Source of the DNA: Dromiciops gliroides
Taxonomy: Eukaryota > Chordata > Mammalia > Microbiotheria > Microbiotheriidae
Direction of reading: 5' to 3'
NCBI RefSeq assembly: GCF_019393635.1
Contig: NC_057863.1
Span: 641,859,306 to 641,923,305 of the forward strand
DNA length: 64,000 nucleotides
Positions 33,496-43,500 of this stretch are shown here, one piece after another; positions within the stretch are counted from its first letter, which is position 1; the number at the start of each line of letters is the position of its first letter. The notes beneath the pieces are model-generated. The model searched no databases. It worked only from the letters and a program-made list of their open reading frames with translations, and was not told the DNA's origin. The position numbers and the translations under genes were made by a program.

Positions 33496-36400
33496 ATGCC
33501 CACACTGCCCCCTCACTGCCCTGTGAAGCTGGGCTCCCTCAGTGAGCGAGACAGCCCCCTGGCCCAGCTCCACCGGCTGGTCATTGCGGGGGGGCCCTGC
33601 TGGCGGCTGGCTCGGGTCCTGAAAAAAGGTGATCCCTTGGGGTTCCCTTCACAGACCCTCCAGGAAGGGGGGGGTTGGGGAAGGGCATCTAGACTGGCCA
33701 TGGAGTTTAGGGGAGAGAGCAGGGGGGGAGAGGTGTGGGCACAGGATAGATAGATGCTCCTTGTTGAGAAGGTGTAGAGTGGGTCATGCCATGCCCACCC
33801 TAAGGCTCCCTGCCCCTTCCTTCCCCACCCCCCAGGGGTACAGGTGGATGGGGAAAACTCATCAGGGCAGACCGGTCTCTTCCTGTCGGCGCTGCTGGGC
33901 CGAGCAGGTGCTGTTCGACTCCTTCTCCGCTTTGGAGCAGACCCTAACCAGTGAGTCAGCCCAGAGCCCTTGGCACCTTAGCCCCAAAGCTGAGCAACCC
34001 GACCTGAGCTTCAGCCTGCTCCCCATCAACAGTCCCATCTGCCTCCCTTTGTTTCCCCCTCCTCCTCTCTCTCCCAGTTCTTCCATCTCCCATTGGTTTC
34101 TCCCCTTGTGACTCAGTTTCCCTCTCTCCATCTCTCTCCCATAGTCGCTGCTTAGATGGAAGTACCCCAGTCCACGCAGGAGCTTTCTCCGGCCATTGCC
34201 AGATCATCCTCTGGCTCCTGGAGGCTGGGGGAGACCTGAGGCTGCACGATCAGCAGGGCTGGACGGCAGAGGATTGGGCCCAGCAGGCTGGATCTGAGAG
34301 CTGGGAAGTGAGCAAGAAGCGTGTGCTTGTGTGTGGACACTGGGGCAAGGTCCAACAAAAGAAAACTGGGAATGGGGGTGGGAAGGAGGGGAATAGACCT
34401 TTGGAGACACCTGACTTAATACCGATACTCACATTTAGAGACAAAATGATTGCGTATAGTGGTTAGCAAGCTGGCCTCCCAGGCAGGAAGACTTGGGTTT
34501 CAGCCCCATCTTGGACCTCTGCTGGCTGTGTGATAGAATCCAGTTGGGACTTCACTGATCTAGGGACAAAGTCGGCACCTTTCAGCAGTCACAGTTGCAG
34601 GGAATTGTCTGGGGTGTTTAGAGGTGACGTGAGTTGTCCAGGATCACAGAGCTAGAAGGATGAGGAGTGGGCCTTGGACCTTGACCCAAAGGATGGCCTT
34701 GTACAGGACAAGCCAGGTGGCCTTTCACAGTTGGGGGGGCGGGGAAGACACCAGGAGAAATCACCGAGAGCTGACTCAGTCAGAATTGCTGAGCAGGGAG
34801 AGGGGGTTTCCGCACCAGGAGGCCCCCATGAAGTCTCCAGTTGGCCCCAGACTTTACCTCTCCTGTAAAGCCTTGCATCATGTCAACGCGTCTCTTTGGC
34901 TCCACCTGTCCCACACTTCACCCTCTAGGTCTTGGAGCTCCTTCGAGAATGCCGAGCCAGAATGTCCCTGCTGGCCCAGGGGGGTGAGACTGCACTGGCT
35001 TCATCCTTGGGGGAGCTGTGGGGGCTCCGGGCTGGATCTCTGGGAAACCTCCACCTGGCCCTGTCCTCCCAGCTCCTGCCTCAGGCCGAAGGGTAATAGC
35101 TGCCGTTGCTTATTCCTTCACTGCCCCCCTCCCACCCTTCCATTATTCCGGGTGCTGACCTCATCCCCCTGCTCACTCAAATCCCAGGTCATTGTGGACC
35201 CACCGGATCCAGAGGTCCCCCCAGGTGCCGGGGCTGGGATTTGGCCAGGTAAGCAGGGAAGGCGAGTGTGGGAGAGGAAGGGGAGAAGCCAGGATGCCTC
35301 CAGCCGGCACTTGCTGAGCAGGGTTTCTTCCCCCCCCCCCGAAGCTGAGCAGTTTGAGGCCTCTGGGCCTCACATCGGGGGTTCCCTTGGTTGATCCTGA
35401 GGAGCTGCTGCCGGCTCAGGGGGAGCCCGACCGGACCTACGAGTGCGGCACCCACACCATCATGGTCAAGTGAGAAAGTCTTCAGATGTGCTTGTCACCC
35501 CAGAGGCAGACACTGCTAAGCCCCCGGGACCCTGCTCCTCCCTCCCCACGCCCACTCCCCCAGGACCCCTTTTCTCCCAGTCTCCTCCCCCTAGGCCTCC
35601 CCTTATCCCCTGATTTCTGTCTTATGTCCCAAAGCCTCCTGTGGAGGGGACACCCAGTGACCGTCCGGAAGCTGAAGCCACCCCCTGCCCCAGCCCTCCC
35701 AGACCTGCTGCTGTCTGACCTGAAGCATTGCAGGTACCGCCTGGGTTGGGAGATGGCCCGGGGCCCTTCCCTCACCCTCAGTCAATCAATAGGCATTTGT
35801 TGGGCATTTACTCTGTGTCAGTCACGGTGCTGAGTGCCCCGGATAGAAAAAGGCAGAAGACAGTCCCTGTCCTCAAGGGGCTTTCAGTCTAATGACCAGT
35901 CCTCCTGCTCCGGGGAGGCCTGACCCCCTTCAGCTGGAGGCCCAGGGGAAGGAGGGGTGTAGGCAGGGCTGGGGCCCCTGGGGACCTTCCCTGTAATCCT
36001 GCCTCCCACAGCCTCCTCCATCACCCAAACTTGCTGCTGCTCATGGCCCTGAGTCCCTCCCCTGACCTGGCTGGCCTGTCTCTCCTGTTTGAGCCCATCC
36101 AGGAGGGCTCCCTACACCGAGTATTGCATCCCCAAGGGGTGAGTCACACCCGACTCTGAAGGGGGGCAGCCCCCTGTGGTTACACTCCCCCTCCCATTCA
36201 TCTGATGCATCTGCTCTTGGATGCTAGCGGGAGGCCAAGGCTCCCTTATGCTTCTCCTCCTCCCTCTGAAGGACCCAGGGTCAGTTGGCATGGGGCAGAT
36301 TCCTACTGGGACCCTGGAATTACACAGAGGGAGGAAGGCCAGGAAGGGACAGAGAGTGGAGGGAGGGCCAGCTAGGTGGCACAGTGGATAGAACACCGGC

Positions 36401-39400
36401 CCTGGAGTCAGGAGGACCTGAGTTCAAATCCAGCCTCAGACACTTAACACTTACTACCTGTGTGACACCTTGGGCAAGTCACTTAACCCCAATTGCCCCA
36501 CCAAAAAAAAAAAAAGAGAGAGTGGAAGAGGGAAGCCCTTGGGGTGGACGAGGAGTTCAGGTCAGGATGGAGCCTGGGCCTGGCTGGAGGACGGAGGAGT
36601 CAGGCGGCATCCTTACCTGTGGTTGGTTCTCTGGCAGGGATGCTCAGAGGGGCACCTGGGGCACTTTGCCATTTCCGGCCATGGGATCCTGAGCAAACCA
36701 CTCGACCTGCCTGTGTTTTATCTCCTCACCTGTGTAATGGGGACGCGGGCAAAGCTCTGGGTGGCTGAGCTTCAGAGATGCCGTCCACTGTCATTCCTTT
36801 GGTGGCCAGTGCAGAGATATTCTGGGAGAGGATGGGGACGTGGAGACAGCAGGAAGAGGCCAGGCCCGGCCTGGTCAGGTAACCCACCGTGTACACTTCC
36901 TTCTTTCCCACTAGGACGTGGCCTGCCCCAGAATCCCCCCTGGCTTCCTGCCAGGGCAGCTGCTCTTACAGGTACTGGAGGCCCTGCTGTTCCTCCAAGG
37001 CCAGGCCCGGGCCCATGGGGGCCTCAGCTCTCATGCAGTCCAACTGGTTCGACCCGGGTTGGCCAAAGTCAGCAACCTGGAGCATGGACGGTCCCTGCCC
37101 CGGCCCCAGTGAGTGACCCTAAAGGCCTAGCTCTTCCCTGCTCCCCGGCTCCAGCCTCTGCCTTGATGTGTGTCTTACTCTCCCTACCTCTGGCTCTGCA
37201 GGCCAGAGCGAGCCTTTCCCTGGGGAGGCCCGAGCCCAGGGCTTCCCCCACCCTCCGAGCTGTACCCTTGGCTGCCCCTGGAGCTGATTCGGGGGGACCC
37301 CCCCACCTTGACTTCTGACTTGTACAGCTTCTGCATCTTGATCCAGGAGGTCTTTACTGGTTAGTGACGCCCCCCCCCTCCGGTTTATCCACCTAACCCT
37401 AAAGACCCTTGATCGCCTTCCCATAACAGGCCGTGCCCCCGATGACAGCTTTCTTTCCATTCCTGTTCCCCCCACCCAAAGCTGTCTGTCTCATAACCTG
37501 ACCTCACCGTGCCGTAGGGAGTCTTCCTTGGGCTGGGCAAGAAGGCCTGCAGGTCAAGGCGAAACTGGAGTCCGGGGAGGGGCCGTCCCTCGATCCCCAC
37601 GTTCCGCCCACCTACCAGCCCCTGGTCAAGGCAGGCCTGGGGCTGCGGCCTCGAGACCGAAAGGGCAGCCTGCAGGATGCCCGATACAAGCTGAGGGTGG
37701 CGTTGGCTCAGGTATAGGCCGGGATAGGGGATGAAGCTTGGCATGGGGGCGGGACCCAGCAGACAATGACAGGGCCATTCCATCCCCAGGAGTCTGCACT
37801 CAAGGAAGCCTCTTTGGGGAGTATGGGCAGCCCCTCCTCAGAGCCAAAGACCCCACCACCTCCAGCTGGTAAGGAGGGGCAAGTGGGCAGGGAGGGCCAC
37901 CACCCCCCAGCCCGTCATCATTTACCTTGCCCTCCACACACAGAGCAGCTATCTGAGGTGCATCCCAAGGTCACTAGCACACCTAGGCTTCCGTCCCCCA
38001 AGATGGTCCCAAACCCCAACCCATCTGAGGTAATGGGCGTGTTGGGGGGAGGGAGAATTGGGGGCAGTGGGGACTTGGCCAGGGGCATCGAGAGAGGCGG
38101 CCCCGTGTTCCTCCAATGCTTCTCTAGACCTTGAAGTCCCCTGAGAGCAGTGAGGCCTGGGGGAACACCTGGAGCCCCCCAGCCTTGGACTCGGGAAGCA
38201 GCCTGACCCTGGGGAGCAGCCTGAGCCTGAGCTCCCAGCCTGAAGAGTCAGCGGCGGCTGAAAAGGGGACGCTGCCCGGTCCAGAGGTAGGAAGGGGTCT
38301 TGGCCTCTCCTTGCCTTCCCTCCCATCTCCTGGCTGCCTGCTGACCACCCTGTCATTGACCCGGCCCCTTCCTCCCCTCACCAGCGGCCAGCCCTGCTGC
38401 CCAGTCTGAGAGAGTCAGCCTCCCTTCTGGGGCAGGCCCAGGGCTCCTTGGAGAGACTGGAGAGAAGGTTCTCAGCCAGGATCCCGGCCCCGCAAGATCT
38501 AATGGGAGCTGGTTCAGAGACATCGGCATCCCTACCCACCTGCCCCCAGAGTGAGTGAGGACTGACCTTTTCCTCCTCCCCTTCCTTTGTGGCTGAAGAC
38601 AGCATCCCGGTGGGCTGAGGATTCCTTCCCCACCTCCCAGTGCCCTGAGGATTCCTCCCCACCTCCCTGGTCCCCAGGTGGCCCCAGTCTTCAGGAATGC
38701 ATAGACCTTGCGGCCCAGGCCCGCCGCTTGGACAGACAGGAGGGTCGGAGCCAGGTAGGGATCTGGGGCCTGGGTGTCAGGTGGCTTTGGCAGAAATGGG
38801 GCTCTGCCTCTTGCGTGGTCTGAAGAGCTCAGAGACACTGGATAGAAAGGAGCGCTGCCCATCTGCTGGGTGCCTCGGGGTCTCCACTGGGTAGCCATTC
38901 TGCTCACTCTGCCCTGCCCATCGGCTGAAGGCCCTGAGGCTGCCCTTCATCCTTCTCCTTCGTGTTGTCATCCAGTAGACAGCTTGGGGTGCCGAGGGGC
39001 CCTGGGACTGACACGATCTAATCGGGGGATGGATTGAGTGCATAAGATAGACATAAATCCCCACAGGGAGGACGGGTGGGAGAAGGCTTTGGGGAGCTGG
39101 GCTTTGAAAGGTAGAACGAGAATAAATGATGGGATTTTGAGGAGCCTGGGAGGTCCGGCCAGCAGTCATCAGGTATGGACTAGAGAGGGTGTGCTGGCCG
39201 TGCCCCAACTCCCTCTATGGTCTTGGCCCGAAGAGATGACCTTTGTGGTCTCAGGGGCCCGGATACCCTCAGCTGGGTTTGCGGAGACAGAAGAGAAAGT
39301 CTGTTCTCTTGTGAGGCCTCCTGAGTGTTGGGGCAACAGAAGCTCCAAGGGGGCTGACAAGGCTCAACAGCCTTCCTCTGGCACAGCAGGCCTTATCACT

Positions 39401-39874
39401 TTCCTAAAGATGAGTCAGCATGTATGAAGCACTTACTGTGTACCAGGTTCTGGACTTAATAATGGCCTTTGTCCACGCTTCCATCCACCCTCTCTCCCTA
39501 CTGTCCCTTCCTTGCCAGGTGTCGGTCCCTGAGCTGGCCAAAGACGGCCCCTTCACCAGCCTGCAGAAGTGAGTAGCTATTGCTCCCCCAAGCATTGTCA
39601 GCTTTCTGTGGGGTCCCCACCATGACACCAACCTCTTGTGTTGTTTCCCTGCCAGGCTAGACCTGCTAGAGGAGATTATCACTGAACTACAGGGTGAGAC
39701 GGGGGTGGGCTGAGGGGAGGGAGGGACAAGGACAAGACTGAGCTCTTCCCCCAACCAACCCCTTACTGACTCATCATCCCCCAGACCCTGGTCTTTAATA
39801 CCTAGAACAAGGGAATCTGGCTCAGTCCCGGCCTCTCTGACTATCCCTCAGGGACCCCCAAGCCAAGGAGCTGA
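33496..39874 (+). CDS. TEX14-like protein: ankyrin repeats plus pseudokinase
   Basis: Paralog of TEX14, the intercellular-bridge protein of germ cells. Nineteen coding exons: 33496-33628, 33836-33950, 34145-34307, 34929-35092, 35188-35248, 35345-35469, 35635-35733, 36012-36138, 36915-37108, 37202-37359, 37518-37711, 37790-37868, 37944-38029, 38128-38286, 38385-38550, 38678-38754, 39519-39568, 39656-39693, 39852-39874. All phases close to 736 codons. N-terminus [12 protein letters not shown] and ankyrin block (residues about 45-150, [20 protein letters not shown]) parallel human TEX14 ([25 protein letters not shown]). Kinase-like domain, about 245-510: [75 protein letters not shown] and DFG motifs are absent, so it is a pseudokinase. 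It is about half the length of human TEX14 and I see no GPPxxxY (CEP55-binding) motif. The gene is convergent with ARHGAP33. Confidence 0.88.
34445..34655 (+). mobile_element. MIR-like SINE relic in TEX14-like intron 3
   Basis: gtatagtggttagcaagctg, gaagacttgggtttcagccc, gctggctgtgtgatag and a late ccaggatcacagagctag follow the SINE order, strongly diverged. Confidence 0.55.
35780..35895 (+). repeat. old interspersed repeat in TEX14-like intron 7
   Basis: tcaataggcatttgttgggc, actctgtgtcagtcacggtg, ccctgtcctcaaggggcttt: same dispersed family as 11650-11899. Confidence 0.5.
36366..36515 (+). mobile_element. marsupial tRNA-derived SINE in TEX14-like intron 8
   Basis: Short form with A-tail, flanked by agagagtgga-type duplications (about 36351-36361 and 36514-36526). 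It lies well away from the splice sites. Confidence 0.93.
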
Positions 39875-39923
39875 GAGCGGACCATGCCAAGCCCAGGCAG
39901 TGCAGGCTTCCTGACCCAAAGCC

Positions 39924-39929
39924 AATAAA
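39924..39929 (+). terminator. TEX14-like gene poly(A) signal (AATAAA)
   Basis: AATAAA 50 bases after the stop codon, followed by a tgtcagcttct stretch. It supports a real, expressed 3' end. Confidence 0.8.
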
Positions 39930-40014
39930 GCTTCCTCAGCCAGCCTCCTTGTCAGCTTCTCAATAGACAGCATGGATATACCACATGACAAAAGTTCACA
40001 GATCATTTTTGACT

Positions 40015-40020
40015 TTTATT
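40015..40020 (-). terminator. ARHGAP33: ARHGAP33 candidate poly(A) signal (AATAAA)
   Basis: tttatt on plus is AATAAA on minus, about 530 bases after the ARHGAP33 stop. The predicted cleavage point is within roughly 100 bases of the opposing TEX14-like 3' end. Confidence 0.6.
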
Positions 40021-40125
40021 TCTGTTAATGTTAAAATTTGTTTTTAAATGTTTTAGTACACAGGATTGGGACTCAGCAGGGACACGCGCTCTCAGACACG
40101 CACACTTGGGCACGCTTGCACGCGT

Positions 40126-40126
<1 letters not shown>

Positions 40127-40158
<32 letters not shown>
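40127..40158. repeat. (CA)16 microsatellite
   Basis: Perfect ca dinucleotide run in the ARHGAP33 3' UTR region. Confidence 0.95.
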
Positions 40159-40160
<2 letters not shown>

Positions 40161-40550
40161 AAAGCCCTTCATCTGGGCACACATTCATACCTGCACATAC
40201 CAGGCAATGAGAAGAGGGGAGGGGAGCAGGACATGCTGGGCCATCCTGGGGGCTGGGGGTAGAAGTGTTTTCCTCTTCAGTCTCCCCCAAATTAGTGCAA
40301 GAAACCCCAGGGCAGTTGAGGTGTAAAAAGTTTTATGGGGAATGCAGAGAAAACTACAGTTAAGGTTATGAGATCACACAAAGTTAGAAACTTGAGGAGC
40401 TGGGCCAAATTACAAAATGGATCACGGAAGGGGGTGGCGGAAGGGTCCTGTCAGCGGGACCTTGAGCAGCAGCAGGCACAGCCAGCTAGGGCCTCAAGGA
40501 TTCCCATTCAACATTTTACAAAAAGGAATTAGGGTACAGGGTCTCCAGCT

Positions 40551-43500
40551 TCAGCAGTAGCTATGAGTCTGGCCCTTAGCATGGAGGGACCAGCTTGGGG
40601 GGGGCAGGTAGGAAGGTGGGGGGCCAGCCCCCTCTCCGTGGCCATCCCCCACATTTCCATATTGAAGCCCATGAGGACCCTCCCCTGCTCCTTTCCCATA
40701 GGGCTGGGTCGGTGTCCTGTACAATAGCAGGGGATCTGGAGGCCCCCAGGGTCGAGGAGGCCGGGGTCCCCACGGTGAGCGCTGCTTGTGGGGGAGTCGA
40801 GGGGCTGGGGGACCAGGGTCAGAGCGACTTCGGGGGTGTGCAGGAGGGGAGGAAGAGCAAGAGGAGGAGGTAGGGGAGGGCCCACCCCCACCTAGGGGCA
40901 AGTTGACATAGACAGGCTCCAAATGGGCTGGGCGCCGCCGGGATTCTTGGGGGTGGTAGCAGAGGCGGCCATGTTGGGGGAAGGGCTGCACTGCCTGGGG
41001 GTATGGGTGAGAGGGGGGTGGGGGGTAGCAGAAGAGGAAGTCGGGGGGACCCTGGGCTGGCGACTGTTCCCGAATCCCATAGGAAGCATTGAGCCCCTCG
41101 GGGGCCTGGTGGAAAGGAGCCCAAGGCCTAGACAGGCCTGAATAGGGAGGCCCCTCACCTCCACTGATCTCATAGTACAGGTTTTCCCCCTTCTCGGGGA
41201 GCAGCGTGGGACCACGTGGGGTCCTCCGGGTAGGGGGCTGGGGACCAGGCCGGAAGGGAGGAGTACCCAGGGAGTGAAGAGGGGGCTTGGGGGGGCCAGG
41301 GAAGGCTGAGGGGCGCTCCTTGGGGAAGGCTGAGGGGCGCTCCTTGGGGCTGGGAGAGGTCACCGCAGAGGAGAAAAAGGGAGCAGGCACCTGTGAAGGA
41401 GAACATGGTCTGCTGGGGAGGTCCCCAGGCAGCTCCAGCTTTGATGGGCCTACTTGGGCTGCCTGGGGCCTTCCAATGAACCGTTCTGGGGCTGAGGGTT
41501 GGGAGATCTAAGGAGGATGGGCCCACTTGAGAGGAAATGGGTAAATCTTAATTGAACCAAACCCCTCCCCCTGCCAAAAAAATAAGGGCAACCTGGAGGG
41601 AAAGGGATAGAGACTTAGTTGGGCCTTGCCTGCTGTTCTCACTGACCTGTGCAGGACCTCTGCGTTCCCTCCGTGGGGGGCCACCGTCGCTCTGCTGCCG
41701 CTGCAAGGAGGTTGGGGGACCTGGGGCTTGGTGGCTGGCGTTCACCATGGAATAGAGGGGCCCAGGGCCCCCGGCCCCAGGAGCTTCCCCACCCCCTTCC
41801 AGGGACAGGGACCGTCGGAAGGGAGATCGAGGTATGGGTGGGACTGTGCCCCCCATCTCCTGCTGGCGCTGACGCTGGGCCGCCCTCTGAGCCCGCTCTG
41901 CCAAAGCAAGGGCCATCAACCTGGCTGGGTTCTTGGGAGGTGGAGGAGGGGCCCCTCCGGGGCGAAGGAGAGACAAGGGCATGGGCAGAGGTGGGGACTC
42001 AAACCCAGGCACAGGACCTGTTCAGAGAGGAGGAGAAGATAGAAGTCATAGGATGTGGTGGGCCTCAAATCCCTGAAGGGAGAGTCTGAGAGGAAGGAGG
42101 CAGGGCCCAGATGTGGGCTTCCAGAAGTTAGCTGGGAGCTGGGGGTACTCACTCGGTGACCCTTGGAGGTCTCTCTGGCTGGTTAAGGACAATTTGCTCC
42201 GGATTTCCCTCTGGCAGCTGTCACTCAGCTCAGATTCAACACTGCGCAGCAGGAGGGGGAGGAGGTGGGGAGCAGGGGCAGCGGGTGGAGGGGATGGGGT
42301 GTTCGGGGTAGCACCCCCCAGCAGCTCCAGTACAGCAGGAGGCACAGAAACCGCCACAGGCTCTGAGATATCCAGGGCAATGGGTGGCACAGGGCTTGCT
42401 GGGCCTCGAGGAGAGCGAGGAGGGGGGGTGGCTCTGTGTGCGAAGGAGCCAGCAGGGGCTGGGGGGGCCGGACTGGCAGGAGGAGCAGGGTCCCCAGGCG
42501 TGGGGCTGCTGCACCGGAAAGTGAGAGGATCAAAGTCGAGGCCTCTCAGCCCCTCCAGACACTGAGGAGGGCTAAAGTCCAGGTCATCTCCGTCGTCCAG
42601 CCAGGCCGAGACACGGTGTGGGGGAGAGCCCAGCAGCTCCCCGCTGCCCACAGACGAGGTGCTGCCGGAGGACGAAGACGATGTGGTGGAAGAGAGACTC
42701 TCACAGGAGCCGGCCAGGCCAGGGACCACAGGGAAAGCATCGCTGCTGGAGCGGGGCCTGCGCAGCCGGTGCAGCCTCTGGAGGCCTGTGGGGAGGCAAG
42801 CGTTCACCGCACCGAAGGTGGTTGGGCCACAAGGCATCCGGCTGCCAGCTCTGCCTGTTGGCATCTCCCCCTGAATCAGCCCCTCTTCCCCTGCTTCTCA
42901 GGCCGCCTCCCTCGAATGCTCTGCTGCCTGTGCCCTTGGCTCCCAGGCTGCTCTCTTTATTTGATCCAGCCTGCAGAAAGCTCCTGACCCCCAGCCCCAA
43001 GCTCCCAGTAGCCGGCTGTTGGACTACACCGTCATAAACCCTGAGCTGGGCAGGGCTCCAAGGTCGCTCTGGCCAACACTTTCCTTTTGTTGATGAAGTG
43101 AGGCCCTCTCTAGGACAAGGGCCTGCCTCCGACTCCCGTGGAGGGAATGTGCCCATCCCTCCTCATCCCCACAGCTGCATTTAAGGCCCAGCTCAGGCAT
43201 GGCCACCTCTTGCAAAGGCTGCCTGCTCCTGGCCCTGCCCCAAGCTTTTCTCCCTGGTTCCTTGGGAGCATGCTGGCTGCCTTCCTCCTTTGCCTTGTTC
43301 CACCATCCACCCGTGCCAGGAGAATGGGAAGCTCCTCATGGTACCTATGTGCCCTACCCAGCACCCTTAAAATCAACGCTGGATGGAATCCAATGGACAG
43401 CCTGTTCCAACTCCCTATTTGTACAGACAGGGAAACTGAGCCCTGTGAGGGAAAGGGACTTGCAGAGCTAAGGCTGTAGCCACAACAGTGTTGGTGTCAC

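Noticed and set aside
34660-35394. 244-codon open frame in the TEX14-like gene
   Set aside because: It crosses introns 3-5 and includes exon 4 in a frame that does not give the TEX14-like sequence.
36470-37318. 282-codon open frame over TEX14-like introns and exon 9
   Set aside because: It starts inside a SINE and uses a different frame from the conserved pseudokinase exons.
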